A DNA stretch of 64,000 nt, from positions 1 through 64,000 of the forward strand of contig JAHJPX010000009.1 in the NCBI GenBank assembly GCA_018819515.1, in the 5' to 3' direction. Positions 8,564 through 17,978 of the stretch are shown here, piece by piece. The position numbers and the translations under genes were made by a program. The stretch is from Gammaproteobacteria bacterium (GTDB lineage Bacteria > Pseudomonadota > Gammaproteobacteria > Burkholderiales > Rhodocyclaceae). Under the pieces are notes generated by a model. It had not been told where the DNA came from, searched no databases, and saw only the letters and a program-made list of their open reading frames with translations. The first letter of the stretch is position 1. Each line of letters begins with the position of its first letter.

Positions 8564-10162
8564 TCAGGCCATCGCTTCGTACAGCGGCAGCGTCAGGAAC
8601 TCCGGATACTCGTCGGCCAGCGACATCTTCTCGAAGATGCCGGCGGCTTGGTCGTAGGTCTCGGTCTTCTCGCCGGCGGCGGAAACCGTCGCCTTGACCT
8701 TGGCGAGTTCCTCCGGAATCAAACCCTTGACCATCGCGGCCGTTACCTTGCGGCCGTCGTCGAGATTGCCCTTCGGCGAACGCACCCACTGCCAGACTTG
8801 CGAGCGGCTGATTTCGGCCGTTGCGGCGTCTTCCATCAGGTTGTGGATCGGCACGCAGCCATTGCCCGCCAGCCACGAACCGAGGTAGTGGATGCCGACG
8901 TTGATGTTGTTGCGTAGCCCCGTCTCGGTGATGGGCTGCTCGGGCTGGAAGTCGAGCCAGTCCTTGGGGCCGAAGCTGTCAGTGCGCTGCTTGTCCCACT
9001 GGTTCGGGCGGTCGCCAAGCACCTTGACGAATTCTTCCATGGCAATGGAGACGAGGCCGGGGTGTGCGACCCAGCCTCCGTCGTAGCCGTCGTTGGCATC
9101 GCGCGTCTTGTCGTGGCGAATGCCGGCAAGCGCCTTTTCGTTGGCTTCCGGATCCCCTTTGATCGGGATCAGCGCACTCATGCCGCCGATCGCCGGGGCG
9201 CCGCGCTTGTGGCAGGCCTTGACCAGCGCCAGCGCGTAGCTGCGCATGAACGGCACTTCCATGGTGATGGCGCCGCGATTGGCGAGACAAAAGTCGGTGT
9301 TGCGCTTGAACTTCTTGATGCAGGAAAAGATGTAGTCCCAGCGACCGGCGTTGAGGCCGGCGCTGTGTTCGCGCAATTCGTAGAGGATCTCTTCCAGCTC
9401 GAAAGTGGCGAGGATGGTTTCGATCAGCACCGTCGCCTTGATGGTGCCCTGGGGCAGGCCGATCTCATTCTGGGCCATGACGAAGATGTCGTTCCACAGC
9501 CGCGCTTCGAGGTGCGATTCCATCTTCGGCAGATAGAAGAACGGACCGGCACCGCGCGCGACCTGCTCCTTCGCGTTGTGGAAGAAGACCAAGGCGAAGT
9601 CGAAGAGCCCGCCGGAGACGCGCTGGCCGTCGACCAGGACGTGCTTCTCGTCGAGGTGCCAGCCGCGCGGACGAATCTGTAGCGTGGCGATCTTGTCGTT
9701 GAGTTTGTATTCCTTGCCGGCCTCATTGGTGAACGTCAGTTTCCGCCGGATGGCGTCGAACAGATTCACCTGCCCCTGGATCTGGTTTTCCCAGTTCGGA
9801 CTGTTGGAATCCTCGAAGTCGGTCATGTACGAATCGGCGCCCGAGTTGAAGGCGTTGATGATCATCTTGCGTTCGACCGGACCGGTGATCTCGACGCGGC
9901 GGAATTCCAGCGCCTTGGGCAGCTTCGCCACTTTCCAGTCGCCTTCGCGGATGTGCTTCGTTTCCGGCAGGAAGTCGGGCATTTCGCCGTCATCGATGCG
10001 GGCCTGGCGCTCGATGCGCTTCTTCAACAATTCCTGGCGACGAGCCTCGAAGGCGCGATGCAGTTTGGCGACGAAAGCCAATGCCTCCGGCGTCAAGATT
10101 TCATCGAAGCGGGGATGTAACGGTGCATTGATTTGCACGCCGGCGGGCAGGTTGGGGCTCAT
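8564..10162 (-). CDS. aceB: Malate synthase A
   Basis: 532 aa, the usual length of the A isoform. It condenses glyoxylate with acetyl-CoA to malate, the second glyoxylate-shunt step. Recognisable segments: GADSYMTDFEDSNSPNW, FYLPKMESHLEARLWND, and GRWDYIFSCIKKF. Divergent from a LysR-type regulator (101 bp between start codons) that may control it; isocitrate lyase is 2 kb away on the same strand. ATG at 10162. Confidence 0.96.
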   Translation of the reverse strand: MSPNLPAGVQINAPLHPRFDEILTPEALAFVAKLHRAFEARRQELLKKRIERQARIDDGEMPDFLPETKHIREGDWKVAKLPKALEFRRVEITGPVERKMIINAFNSGADSYMTDFEDSNSPNWENQIQGQVNLFDAIRRKLTFTNEAGKEYKLNDKIATLQIRPRGWHLDEKHVLVDGQRVSGGLFDFALVFFHNAKEQVARGAGPFFYLPKMESHLEARLWNDIFVMAQNEIGLPQGTIKATVLIETILATFELEEILYELREHSAGLNAGRWDYIFSCIKKFKRNTDFCLANRGAITMEVPFMRSYALALVKACHKRGAPAIGGMSALIPIKGDPEANEKALAGIRHDKTRDANDGYDGGWVAHPGLVSIAMEEFVKVLGDRPNQWDKQRTDSFGPKDWLDFQPEQPITETGLRNNINVGIHYLGSWLAGNGCVPIHNLMEDAATAEISRSQVWQWVRSPKGNLDDGRKVTAAMVKGLIPEELAKVKATVSAAGEKTETYDQAAGIFEKMSLADEYPEFLTLPLYEAMA

Positions 10163-10263
10163 GGGGTTCTCCAGTTGGTCTTATAGATGACTACAGTCTA
10201 TTCGACACACCGATAAAGGATAAGTCACAATATCGGCAATTGATTCGATACGGAAAGTACATA

Positions 10264-11163
10264 ATGAGCAAACTGAAGGAGCTCGAAGCCTTCGTGCAAG
10301 TGGCCAACAAGGGCAGTCTGACCGCAGCGGCGGCGGTGGAAGGCGTGACGCCGGCGATCATCGGGCGACGTCTGGACGCGCTGGAGAACCACCTGGGTGT
10401 GCGGCTGTTGGTCCGGACGACCAGAAAGCTGACGCTGACGCACGAGGGGCAGGCTTTCCTCGAAGACTGCCAGCGCATCCTGAACGATCTCGCGAACGCG
10501 GAGGCCCAACTGTCGCTCGGCTCCGCGCGGGCAAGCGGCCATTTGAGGCTGACGGCACCGGCGGGATTCGGACGCAAACACGTGGCGCCGCTGTTGATGG
10601 AGTTCCTGCGCGAACATCCGGAGGTTAGCGCCAGCCTGGACTTGTCGGATCGGACCGTCGATCTGGTCGGCGAAGGCTTCGACTGCGCGGTGCGCCTCGG
10701 CGGCCTGATCGATTCGAGCCTGGTGGCGGTCCGGCTCGGCCAGATGAAACGCGTCGTCGTCGGCAGTCCGGCCTATCTCGAACAGCGTGGCGTGCCACGC
10801 ACTCTCGACGACCTGGCGGCGCACGATTGCCTTTCGCTGCCAACGCAGGCCGGATGGGACTTCCAGCAGGGCGACCGCCATGTCGTCTTCAAGCCCAGCG
10901 GACGCTTTCTCTGCAACGACGGCGCGGTCTTGCACGATTGGGCCTTGGCCGGCATGGGGCTGGCGTGGCGTTCCCTGTGGGAAGTCGGCGCGGATCTGCG
11001 CTGGGGCCGACTGGTTTCGGTCCTGGACGACTTTGCGACGCCGCCAGTCGGCATCCATGCCGTGTTTCCGCAACGCCGTCATCTGCCATTGCGCGTACGC
11101 CTGTTCATCGATAGCCTGCAGGACAATTACACGCGGCCGGAGTACTGGGACAGTTCGGAGTGA
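10264..11163 (+). CDS. LysR-family transcriptional regulator
   Basis: 299 aa. N-terminal winged helix-turn-helix about 1-60 (LEAFVQVANKGSLTAAAAVE ... GRRLDALENHLGVRLLVRTT), substrate-binding domain about 90-290. The ATG at 10264 is preceded by GGAAAG at 8 bp spacing; an upstream in-frame start at 10240 lacks a good ribosome site. Divergent transcription from aceB is the usual arrangement of a LysR regulator and its target, so control of aceB or of the glyoxylate block is likely but inferred. The effector is unknown. Confidence 0.9.
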   Translation: MSKLKELEAFVQVANKGSLTAAAAVEGVTPAIIGRRLDALENHLGVRLLVRTTRKLTLTHEGQAFLEDCQRILNDLANAEAQLSLGSARASGHLRLTAPAGFGRKHVAPLLMEFLREHPEVSASLDLSDRTVDLVGEGFDCAVRLGGLIDSSLVAVRLGQMKRVVVGSPAYLEQRGVPRTLDDLAAHDCLSLPTQAGWDFQQGDRHVVFKPSGRFLCNDGAVLHDWALAGMGLAWRSLWEVGADLRWGRLVSVLDDFATPPVGIHAVFPQRRHLPLRVRLFIDSLQDNYTRPEYWDSSE

Positions 11164-11212
11164 ATCGTCACGGAAGCGATGTGTCCGGCGCTGCTTGATA
11201 AAGGAGAAACGC

Positions 11213-12094
11213 ATGAATATTGGCTTCATCGGTCTCGGCCTCATGGGCCGTCCCATGGCCTTGCATCTGGCCAAAGCGGGTCACTCGCTGCATCTCTGGG
11301 CGCGGCGTCCGGCGTCGCTCGAACCGTTCAAGGACGTCGATGCCAAGGCCCACGTTTCGGCCGCCGAGGTGGCAAGGTACTCCGAAGTCGTCTTCACGAT
11401 GGTGGCCGACGCGCCAGATGTGCGCGAGGTCACGCTCGGTGAGAACGGCATTGCGGCAGGCGCCAGACGCGGCCTGATCGTCGTCGACATGAGCACCATC
11501 AACCCCAACGCCGCGCGCGAGATCGGCGCCGGGCTGGCCGGGAAAGGCATTGAGTTCATCGATGCGCCGGTGTCGGGCGGGGACTTCGGCGCCATCAACG
11601 CAACGTTGACCATCATGGCCGGCGGCAAGCCGGAGAACTTCGAAAAGGTGAAACCGCTGTTCGAGAAGATGGGCAAGTCGGTGACGCTGGTTGGCGATAT
11701 CGGCGCGGGCCAGATCGCCAAGGCCTGCAACCAGATACTGACCGGCGTTGGCGTGGCGGCGGTGGCCGAGGCGTTCAATTTCGCCGCGAAGAACGGTGCC
11801 GACGTGGCCAAGGTGCGGCAGGCGCTGCTGGGCGGCTCCGCGTATTCGCGCATCCTCGAGAACCATGGCCAGCGCATGCTCGACCGCAACTTCAAGCCGG
11901 GCTTCAAGGCCTGGATGCATCAAAAGGATCTGCGCATCGTCATGGAGGAAGCCCATCGGCTCGGCGCGATGCTGCCGGTTTCCGCCGCGGCCGCCCAGAT
12001 GTTCAACGCCGTCGTCGGCGGTGGCATGGGCGAGGACGACTCCATTTCCGTGCTCAAAGTGCTGGAAGACGTGTCCGCGCCCAAGCGAAGGTAA
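11213..12094 (+). CDS. glxR: 2-hydroxy-3-oxopropionate (tartronate semialdehyde) reductase
   Basis: 293 aa, beta-hydroxyacid dehydrogenase family. Rossmann motif GFIGLGLMG at 4-12, substrate-binding DAPVSGG at 118-124, catalytic lysine K170 in GQIAKACN. Reduces tartronate semialdehyde to D-glycerate with NAD(P)H in glyoxylate/glycolate assimilation, which fits its neighbours aceB and aceA. AAGGAG at 11201-11206 sets the ATG at 11213. It follows the LysR gene by 49 bp and could share its transcript. Other members of the family (3-hydroxyisobutyrate dehydrogenase, GarR) cannot be fully excluded by eye. Confidence 0.88.
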   Translation: MNIGFIGLGLMGRPMALHLAKAGHSLHLWARRPASLEPFKDVDAKAHVSAAEVARYSEVVFTMVADAPDVREVTLGENGIAAGARRGLIVVDMSTINPNAAREIGAGLAGKGIEFIDAPVSGGDFGAINATLTIMAGGKPENFEKVKPLFEKMGKSVTLVGDIGAGQIAKACNQILTGVGVAAVAEAFNFAAKNGADVAKVRQALLGGSAYSRILENHGQRMLDRNFKPGFKAWMHQKDLRIVMEEAHRLGAMLPVSAAAAQMFNAVVGGGMGEDDSISVLKVLEDVSAPKRR

Positions 12095-12165
12095 GCCCGG
12101 CTTGGCGTACCACCACCGCTGACTTTTCCGGGCTTGGCGTACCACCACGGCTGACTTTTCCGGGC
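12095..12165 (+). repeat. Tandem dimer of the REP-like element (copies 3 and 4)
   Basis: Two near-identical copies with a 32-bp period; each reads CTTGGCGTACCACCAC(C/G)G then CTGACTTTTCCGGG. They start right after the glxR stop codon and precede a strong hairpin. Confidence 0.8.
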
Positions 12166-12210
12166 GGGCGATCGCGGGCGCCGCAAGGTTGGCGGGCAAT
12201 CGATCGAAGA

Positions 12211-12236
12211 ACCCGCGCCGGCAATCCGGCGCGGGT
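12211..12236. terminator. Strong bidirectional hairpin between glxR and aceA
   Basis: ACCCGCGCCGG, loop CAAT, CCGGCGCGGGT: an 11-bp perfect stem between convergent genes, followed by pyrimidine-rich sequence on the plus strand. A likely terminator serving both genes. Confidence 0.7.
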
Positions 12237-12274
12237 GCTCCTCTCCGCTCCCTCTGTGTCGAGGGCTCCCCCTC

Positions 12275-13585
12275 TCAGTGAAACTGCGCTTCTTCGGTCG
12301 AGCCGGTGAGGGCCGTGACGCTCGACGAGCCGCCTTGAATCACGGTGGTGACATCGTCGAAGTAGCCGGCGCCGACTTCCTGCTGGTGCGAGACGAAGGT
12401 GTAACCCTTGTCGCGTGCGGCGAATTCCTGCTCCTGGACCATGTTCACGTAGTGCTTCATGCCTTCGCCGCGCGCATAGGCATGGGCGAACTCGAAGGTG
12501 TTGAACCAGTTGATATGGATGCCGGCCAGGGTGATGAACTGGTACTTGTAGCCCATCGCCGAGAGTTCCTCCTGGAACGACGCGATGGTCTTGTCGTCGA
12601 GGTTCTTCTTCCAGTTGAATGACGGCGAGCAGTTGTAGGAAAGCAGTTTGCCCGGGCTGGCGGCCTGAACCGCCTGGGCGAACTCGCGGGCGAAGCCGAG
12701 GTCCGGCGTGCCGGTCTCGCACCAAACCAGATCGGCATAGGGCGCGTAAGCGACGCCGCGGCTAATGGCCTGTTCGAGACCGTTCTTGACGCGATAGAAA
12801 CCTTCGGCTGTCCGCTCACCGGTAAGGAACGGTTTGTCGTTGGCGTCGTGATCGGAGGTGATCAGGTTGGCCGCTTCTGCGTCGGTACGGGCCAGGACGA
12901 TGGTCGGCACGCCCATGACGTCGGCTGCAAAGCGCGCCGCGATCAGCTTCTCGACCGCTTCCGAGGTCGGCACCAGCACCTTGCCGCCCATGTGGCCGCA
13001 CTTCTTGACGGCGGCGAGTTGGTCTTCGAAGTGCACGCCCGCCGCGCCGGCGGTGATCATGTTCTTCATCAGTTCGAAGGCGTTCAACACGCCGCCAAAG
13101 CCGGCTTCGGCATCGGCGACGATCGGCAGGAAGTAGTCGATGAACTCCTTGTCACCCGGATTGACGCCGCGCGACCACTGGATCTCGTCGGCGCGCTGGA
13201 AGGTGTTGTTGATGCGCCGGACCATGGTCGGCACCGAGTCGTAGGCATAGAGCGACTGGTCGGGGTACATGGTTTCGGACGTATTGCCGTCGGCCGCGAC
13301 CTGCCAGCCGGACAGATAGACGGCCTCCAGGCCGGCCTTTGCCTGCTGCATGGCCTGACCGGCGGTGATGGCGCCGAAGGCATTCACGTAGCCCTTGGCG
13401 GCTTCGCCATTGACGAGGCGCCAGAGTTTTTCGGCGCCGCGTTTGGCGAGGGTGTGATCGAGCTGCAGCGAGCCGCGCAGGCGGACGACATCGGCGGCGG
13501 TGTAACCCCGCTTGACGCTCTTCCAGCGGGGATTCTCGGCCCAGTCTCTTTCCAGGGCGGCGATTTGAGCGTGGCGATCTGTCAT
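12275..13585 (-). CDS. aceA: Isocitrate lyase
   Basis: 436 aa, full length for the bacterial enzyme. Splits isocitrate into succinate and glyoxylate, the first step of the glyoxylate shunt. The active-site loop KKCGHMGGK is near residues 192-200; WCETGTPD and [14 protein letters not shown] are also family signatures. ATG at 13585. It converges on glxR and has its own upstream region with a plausible promoter at 13654-13682. With aceB it provides the full shunt for growth on acetate or fatty acids. Confidence 0.97.
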   Translation of the reverse strand: MTDRHAQIAALERDWAENPRWKSVKRGYTAADVVRLRGSLQLDHTLAKRGAEKLWRLVNGEAAKGYVNAFGAITAGQAMQQAKAGLEAVYLSGWQVAADGNTSETMYPDQSLYAYDSVPTMVRRINNTFQRADEIQWSRGVNPGDKEFIDYFLPIVADAEAGFGGVLNAFELMKNMITAGAAGVHFEDQLAAVKKCGHMGGKVLVPTSEAVEKLIAARFAADVMGVPTIVLARTDAEAANLITSDHDANDKPFLTGERTAEGFYRVKNGLEQAISRGVAYAPYADLVWCETGTPDLGFAREFAQAVQAASPGKLLSYNCSPSFNWKKNLDDKTIASFQEELSAMGYKYQFITLAGIHINWFNTFEFAHAYARGEGMKHYVNMVQEQEFAARDKGYTFVSHQQEVGAGYFDDVTTVIQGGSSSVTALTGSTEEAQFH

Positions 13586-13653
13586 TGTTGTAGTCCTCTG
13601 TCTGGTGATTGGGGGTGCTGTTCAACGTCGCTGGGCGACTGCTGATGGAACAG

Positions 13654-13682
13654 AGTATAGGCAAAATGATGCGAAGCAACAA
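13654..13682 (-). promoter_or_regulatory. Candidate sigma-70 promoter of aceA
   Basis: On the minus strand TTGTTG (13677-13682) and TATACT (13654-13659) are separated by exactly 17 bp, with the -10 about 70 bp before the aceA ATG. The -35 is poor. The region upstream (13685-13730) is markedly AT-rich compared with its surroundings. Confidence 0.4.
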
Positions 13683-13776
13683 TAGTCTTATATAAGATAG
13701 TAGTGAATATTTTAAGTAAATAATACATGGTGTTGCGGAGAAAATACCGCAATGCGCAATACTATTCTTGATCGTG

Positions 13777-13799
13777 AAAGTCAGCTATGGCGGTACGCC
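13777..13799 (-). repeat. REP-like element copy 5
   Basis: Reads AAAGTCAGCTATGGCGG then TACGCC on the plus strand. Lies between the rraA-like stop and the aceA upstream region. Confidence 0.6.
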
Positions 13800-13815
13800 G
13801 CCCGGATGCGCAGGA

Positions 13816-14310
13816 TCAGGTCAATGCGCGATCGGCGACGAGCACGCCGTCGCCGTCGGCGTAGAGCCAGTCGCCGGGCTGAAAACAAACGCCGCCGAAC
13901 GTCACCGCGACATCCATTTCGCCGACGTTCTTCTTGTCGGTCTTTTGCGGGTGGGTAGAGAGCGCCAGAACGCCGATGTCCATGGCGGCGATCGCTTCCG
14001 AGTCGCGGATGCAGCCGAACACGACAATGCCCGCCCAGCCGTTGGTGACGCCAAGCGCGGCAATCTGGTCGCCGACCAGCGCGCGTCGCAAGGAGCCGCC
14101 GCCGTCGATGACCAGAACGCGCCCGGCGCCCGGCGTTTCGAGCGCCTTGCGGACGAAGGAGTTGTCCTCGAACAGCTTGAGCGTGGCGATCGGCCCGTGA
14201 AACGAGGCACGGCCGCCGAAGCTGCGAAACATCGGTGCGACGACGCGCAACGTTCCGGTGCGGAGCAGGGCGTCATGCTGGTCGCAGAGATCGGCGGTGG
14301 CGAAGCTCAT
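13816..14310 (-). CDS. rraA: RraA-family protein (RNase E inhibitor-like / HMG-type aldolase)
   Basis: 164 aa, normal for the family. Signature segments: TADLCDQH at the N terminus, [41 protein letters not shown]. The GGG-RALVGD and R-D residues form the metal/substrate site of the related 4-hydroxy-4-methyl-2-oxoglutarate/oxaloacetate aldolases, so the cellular role may be enzymatic rather than RNase E control; sequence alone does not decide. It lies 15 bp after the Nudix gene on the same strand and is probably co-transcribed with it. Confidence 0.85.
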   Translation of the reverse strand: MSFATADLCDQHDALLRTGTLRVVAPMFRSFGGRASFHGPIATLKLFEDNSFVRKALETPGAGRVLVIDGGGSLRRALVGDQIAALGVTNGWAGIVVFGCIRDSEAIAAMDIGVLALSTHPQKTDKKNVGEMDVAVTFGGVCFQPGDWLYADGDGVLVADRALT

Positions 14311-14325
14311 GGGGCAGACTTCCAG

Positions 14326-14871
14326 TCAGGGTGGGGGCAGGTCGCCAGGGTGAAAGCCGAAAGTCCCGGTACGGCGATCATCGAAAAAGTGCCGCAAGGT
14401 GAGGGCGATGGTGCGGAAAGCGATCTCGTCCCAGGGAATCTCCGCTTCGCTGAACAGGCGGGTTTCGAGTGTCTCTTCGCCGGCCGAAAACGACAGATCG
14501 AGAAGCGTGGCGCGATACACGACGTGTACCTGATCGATGTGCGGCACGGAAATCAGCGTGAACATTTCGCCGAGCGAGATATTGGCGTTCGCTTCCTCGC
14601 GGGTTTCGCGCAGCGCAGCCTCGGCGACGGTCTCGCCGTTTTCCATGAATCCGGCCGGCAGGGTCCACATGCCGCGGCAGGGTTCTATCGCGCGCCGGCA
14701 GAGCAGCACCTGATCTCGCCAGACGGGCAGTGCGCCGACCACCAGCCGCGGGTTGCGGTAGTGGATGGCGCCGCAGGTATCGCAGACATGCCGCGGCAGC
14801 GTATCGCCGGGTGGGATGCGGAAGCTGATCTCCGCGCCACAGCTTGCACAATAGTTGATCGCCGGATTCAT
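14326..14871 (-). CDS. Nudix hydrolase with N-terminal zinc ribbon
   Basis: 181 aa. Zinc ribbon C8-x2-C11 and C30-x2-C33, then a complete Nudix box from G74 to about I98 (G-x5-E80-x7-REx-REE), with A in place of the final G. It resembles the NudC-like/ADP-ribose pyrophosphatase group that hydrolyses nucleoside diphosphates linked to another moiety. The ATG at 14871 places the first cysteine at residue 8; an upstream start at 14904 adds 11 residues without support. Substrate unknown. Confidence 0.85.
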   Translation of the reverse strand: MNPAINYCASCGAEISFRIPPGDTLPRHVCDTCGAIHYRNPRLVVGALPVWRDQVLLCRRAIEPCRGMWTLPAGFMENGETVAEAALRETREEANANISLGEMFTLISVPHIDQVHVVYRATLLDLSFSAGEETLETRLFSEAEIPWDEIAFRTIALTLRHFFDDRRTGTFGFHPGDLPPP

Positions 14872-15084
14872 GCCGACCATTCTAAAGAAGCGTTCCGGCT
14901 GCAAATATCTGGGCTCTTATTCAAATGTTTACGTGTGATTTGTAAGGTTTTTGATTACAAGGTTGCGCTATCCAATTCTTACATCAGAAACAGTTTTCCA
15001 GTGATTCTTTCATTGACGCAAGCCCGGAATAATGCAAACACCGTCAAAGCAGCCGCGGCGGACCCTATAAGTAAGGAGCCTCTG

Positions 15085-15402
15085 ATGAAATCGACCGACA
15101 CCTACAACGACATAAAGGAAGTCAATCTTGCCTACATGATGCTGGCGCAGAACATGGTGCGTTCCGACAAGGAAGGCGCCATTTTCCGTTTGGGCATCAG
15201 CGAGGAGATTGCCGACATCCTGGCGCAACTCACTCCCGGACAGGTTCTGAAGATGGCCGCCTCCGAGATGCTGCTGTGCAATTTCCGTTTTGACGACTCG
15301 CTGTTGCTGGATTTGCTCGCCAATCACGAACGCGATCGCGGCGTTGGCCACATCCACGCGGCCATCCTGGCTGCTGGCCGGCCGGTCGAAACCGTGGCCT
15401 GA
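15085..15402 (+). CDS. flhD: Flagellar master regulator FlhD
   Basis: 105 aa. Forms the FlhD4C2 activator that switches on early flagellar operons with sigma-70 RNA polymerase. Typical segments: DIKEVNLAYMMLAQNMVRSD, GISEEIADILAQLTPGQVLKMA. AAGGAG at about 15073-15078 precedes the ATG. The preceding ~180 bp is AT-richer than its surroundings and presumably holds the flhDC promoter, but no clear boxes are seen. First gene of flhDC; 41 bp separate it from flhC. Confidence 0.96.
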   Translation: MKSTDTYNDIKEVNLAYMMLAQNMVRSDKEGAIFRLGISEEIADILAQLTPGQVLKMAASEMLLCNFRFDDSLLLDLLANHERDRGVGHIHAAILAAGRPVETVA

Positions 15403-15443
15403 TCGGCCACGACAATCCCAAGCGACAAGACGGAGGTTCCTAT

Positions 15444-15986
15444 ATGCGCAACAAGTCCGTAATTTCGGAGGCGAGGGATATTCGCCTGGCGATCGAGTTG
15501 ATCCAGTTGGGCGCTCGTCTGCAACTGCTCGAGGCCGAAACGAATCTCTCGCGCGAGCGCCTGCTCAAGCTTTACAAAGAGGTCAGGGGCGTATCGCCGC
15601 CGAAGGGCATGTTGCCGTTTTCCACCGACTGGTTCATGACCTGGCAACCGAACGTCCATGCGTCGCTGTTCATGGCCTACTTCCGTTTTCTTTCCCGGAA
15701 TACGCGGCTTGAGGGACTGGAACTCATCATCAAGGCGTATCGCATGTATCTGGAAAAGGTCACCCGCGCTGGCATGGACGTCGTCCTGTCGCTGACGCGT
15801 GCCTGGACCATGGTGCGGTTTTTCGAGGCCAGCATGCTGCAGATGGCGACCTGCAAGGAATGCGGCGGCGAATTTGTCGCACATGCCTACGATCCGACCC
15901 GCGGCTACGTCTGCGGGCTTTGCCACATGCCGGCCCGCGCCGGCAAGACACGGCGCGCTGCCGCCGCAGCTGCCGCTGCCGCCTGA
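15444..15986 (+). CDS. flhC: Flagellar master regulator FlhC
   Basis: 180 aa, partner of FlhD in the DNA-binding FlhDC heterohexamer. Zinc site C137-x2-C140 and C157-x2-C160 is intact. The C terminus ends in an oddly long alanine run (nine A after TRR), an unstructured tail. SD-like GGAGG (15431-15435) is close to the ATG at 15444. A hairpin pair follows at 16000-16034, separating flhDC from motA. Confidence 0.96.
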   Translation: MRNKSVISEARDIRLAIELIQLGARLQLLEAETNLSRERLLKLYKEVRGVSPPKGMLPFSTDWFMTWQPNVHASLFMAYFRFLSRNTRLEGLELIIKAYRMYLEKVTRAGMDVVLSLTRAWTMVRFFEASMLQMATCKECGGEFVAHAYDPTRGYVCGLCHMPARAGKTRRAAAAAAAAA

Positions 15987-15999
15987 TCGCTGCCCTCTG

Positions 16000-16034
16000 C
16001 CGCCCGGAAACGACCGGGCGGCCCGATTCGGGCC
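16000..16034 (+). terminator. Two consecutive hairpins after flhC
   Basis: CCGCCCGG / CCGGGCGG (8-bp stem, 6-nt loop, 16000-16021) overlaps a second palindrome GGCCCGA-T-TCGGGCC (16020-16034). No T-tract follows. Probable attenuator or terminator between flhDC and the motAB-che operon. Confidence 0.5.
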
Positions 16035-16131
16035 AAGTTACCCGCCCGCTTTTGAATCCCGATATGATTACAGCCATTGAGCCCGGAGGTATCCGGGCCG
16101 ATCGCGTTGACTTCGTGCGGGGAGGCTTTCC

Positions 16132-16989
16132 GTGTTTCTGTTGATCGGTTACTTGGTGATTATCGCGGCGTCCGTCGGGACGTACGCGGTACACGGGAGC
16201 CTGGCGGCCCTGTTCGTGCCGATGGAGTACCTCGCCATTATCGGTTTGACGATCGGCGGCTTTGTTGCCGGCAATAGCGGCAAGGCCATCAAAGCGACCT
16301 TGTCGGCACTGCCTTCGGTGTTGAAGGGCTCGCCGTTCAACAAGGCCTTGTACATGGAACTGCTGGCCATGCTTTACGAGATTCTCGGCAAGGTCCGCAA
16401 GGAAGGTCTGATGTCCATCGAGGGCGATATCGAGAATCCGGAAAGCAGCCCGATCTTCGCCAAGTACCCGACGGTTACCCGCGACCATCATGTCATGGAA
16501 TTCACCACCGACTATCTGCGCATGATGGTCGGCGGCAACCTCAACGCATTCGAGATCGAGAATCTGATGGATCTCGAAATCGAAACCCATCATCACGAGG
16601 CGCATGTGCCCGCGCACGTGATGTCGAAGGTCGCCGATTCCACGCCGGCCTACGGCATCATCGTCGCCGTCATGGGGGTAGTCAATGTCATGGGCTCCGT
16701 CGGCGAGCCGCCGGCGGTGCTTGGCAAGATGATTGGCGGCGCACTGGTCGGTACCTTCCTTGGCATCCTTGTCGCATATGGATTCATCTCTCCGATTGCC
16801 GGACAGCTCGAACAGAAGGCCGAGGAGGGCGGCAAGATCTACCAGTGCATCAAGGCCGTGCTGCTGGCCAGCATGAATGGCTACGCGCCTCAGGTTGCCG
16901 TCGAGTTCGGCCGCAAGGTGCTGTACTCCAAGGATCGGCCGGGATTCCTCGAACTCGAAGAAGACCTGAAGGCGCGCAAGGGCAAGTAG
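16132..16989 (+). CDS. motA: Flagellar motor stator protein MotA
   Basis: 285 aa, inner-membrane stator subunit with four membrane helices (about 2-22, 32-50, 165-190, 198-220) and a cytoplasmic loop between helices 2 and 3. Works with MotB as the proton channel that drives rotation. GTG start at 16132, fixed by GGGGAGG at 16119-16125. Followed 6 bp later by motB. A second MotA-type gene (motC) lies at 31098. Confidence 0.95.
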   Translation: MFLLIGYLVIIAASVGTYAVHGSLAALFVPMEYLAIIGLTIGGFVAGNSGKAIKATLSALPSVLKGSPFNKALYMELLAMLYEILGKVRKEGLMSIEGDIENPESSPIFAKYPTVTRDHHVMEFTTDYLRMMVGGNLNAFEIENLMDLEIETHHHEAHVPAHVMSKVADSTPAYGIIVAVMGVVNVMGSVGEPPAVLGKMIGGALVGTFLGILVAYGFISPIAGQLEQKAEEGGKIYQCIKAVLLASMNGYAPQVAVEFGRKVLYSKDRPGFLELEEDLKARKGK

Positions 16990-16995
16990 CCTGTC

Positions 16996-17961
16996 ATGAG
17001 CGACGATAGCCAGCAGCCGATAGTCGTCAAGCGCATCAAGAAGGGCGGTGCCGCGGCACATGGCGGCGCGTGGAAGATCGCCTACGCCGACTTCGTGACG
17101 GCCATGATGGCTTTCTTTCTGCTCATGTGGCTGCTTGGGTCCACGACAAAAGGGGACCTGCAGGGCATCGCCGACTACTTTCAGACGCCGCTCAAGGTGG
17201 CATTGTTCGGCGGTTCCGGATCGGGCGACTCGTCGTCGGTCGTCCAGGGGGGCGGTGAAGACCTGACCCGGACCTACGGACAGGTCAAGAAAGGCGAAAC
17301 CGAGGCGGAAAAAAAGACCATCAACCTGCAGCGTTTGAAGGAGGATTTCGAGCGCCGCGAGAAGCAGAAGCTGGAGAACCTCAAAGGGGAATTGCAAACC
17401 CTGATCGAAGCTACGCCGACCCTGAAACAATTCAAGAATCAGTTGCTTCTCGACCTGACGACCGAGGGTATGCGTATCCAGATCGTCGATGAAAAGAACC
17501 GACCGATGTTCGATTCGGCGAGTTCTGAACTCAAACCCTATACACGCGATATTCTTTTTGAAATCGGCAAGGCGCTGAACAAGGTCGACAATCGAATCAG
17601 CCTGACCGGATATACCGACGCGGCGCCTTACGCCGGTGGCGGGCGGGGTTTCGGCAACTGGGAATTGTCCACCAACCGCGCCAACGCTTCGCGCCGCGAA
17701 CTGGTCGCTGGCGGGATGGCGGACAGCAAGGTGGTTCGTGTCGTCGGGCTGGCATCCACCGTTTTGTACGACAAGTCGGATCCCTATAGCCCCGCCAACC
17801 GCCGAATCAGTATCGTCGTACTCAACAAGCGTACCGAGGACGCCGTCCTTCGCGATGGGGCTCTCGTCGATGGCGAAGAAGACCCTGCCGCAACGTCGGA
17901 GACGGGCAGCCAGACCACCGGCGAGGCAACGAACCCGCCAGACTCCGTCGAATTCCGCTAA
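16996..17961 (+). CDS. motB: Flagellar motor stator protein MotB
   Basis: 321 aa. Single membrane helix about 27-50 containing the proton-binding D32 (AYADFVTAMMAFFLLMW), plug region, and a C-terminal OmpA-like peptidoglycan-binding domain about 155-280 (LTGYTDAAPY ... NWELSTNRANASRREL). Anchors the MotA/B stator to the cell wall. The A-Y-A-D-F pattern suggests H+ rather than Na+ coupling, but this cannot be proven by sequence. Confidence 0.95.
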   Translation: MSDDSQQPIVVKRIKKGGAAAHGGAWKIAYADFVTAMMAFFLLMWLLGSTTKGDLQGIADYFQTPLKVALFGGSGSGDSSSVVQGGGEDLTRTYGQVKKGETEAEKKTINLQRLKEDFERREKQKLENLKGELQTLIEATPTLKQFKNQLLLDLTTEGMRIQIVDEKNRPMFDSASSELKPYTRDILFEIGKALNKVDNRISLTGYTDAAPYAGGGRGFGNWELSTNRANASRRELVAGGMADSKVVRVVGLASTVLYDKSDPYSPANRRISIVVLNKRTEDAVLRDGALVDGEEDPAATSETGSQTTGEATNPPDSVEFR

Positions 17962-17978
17962 GCGGGCCGACGAACCGG

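Noticed and set aside
13768..15084. Upstream extension of the flhD frame (over 400 residues)
   Set aside because: Antisense to the rraA-like and Nudix genes; FlhD homology starts only at 15085.
16029..16066. Possible sigma-28 promoter of motA (CCAAGTTA ... CCCGATAT)
   Set aside because: The spacer is 17 bp rather than 11, and no -35 match exists at the correct distance.
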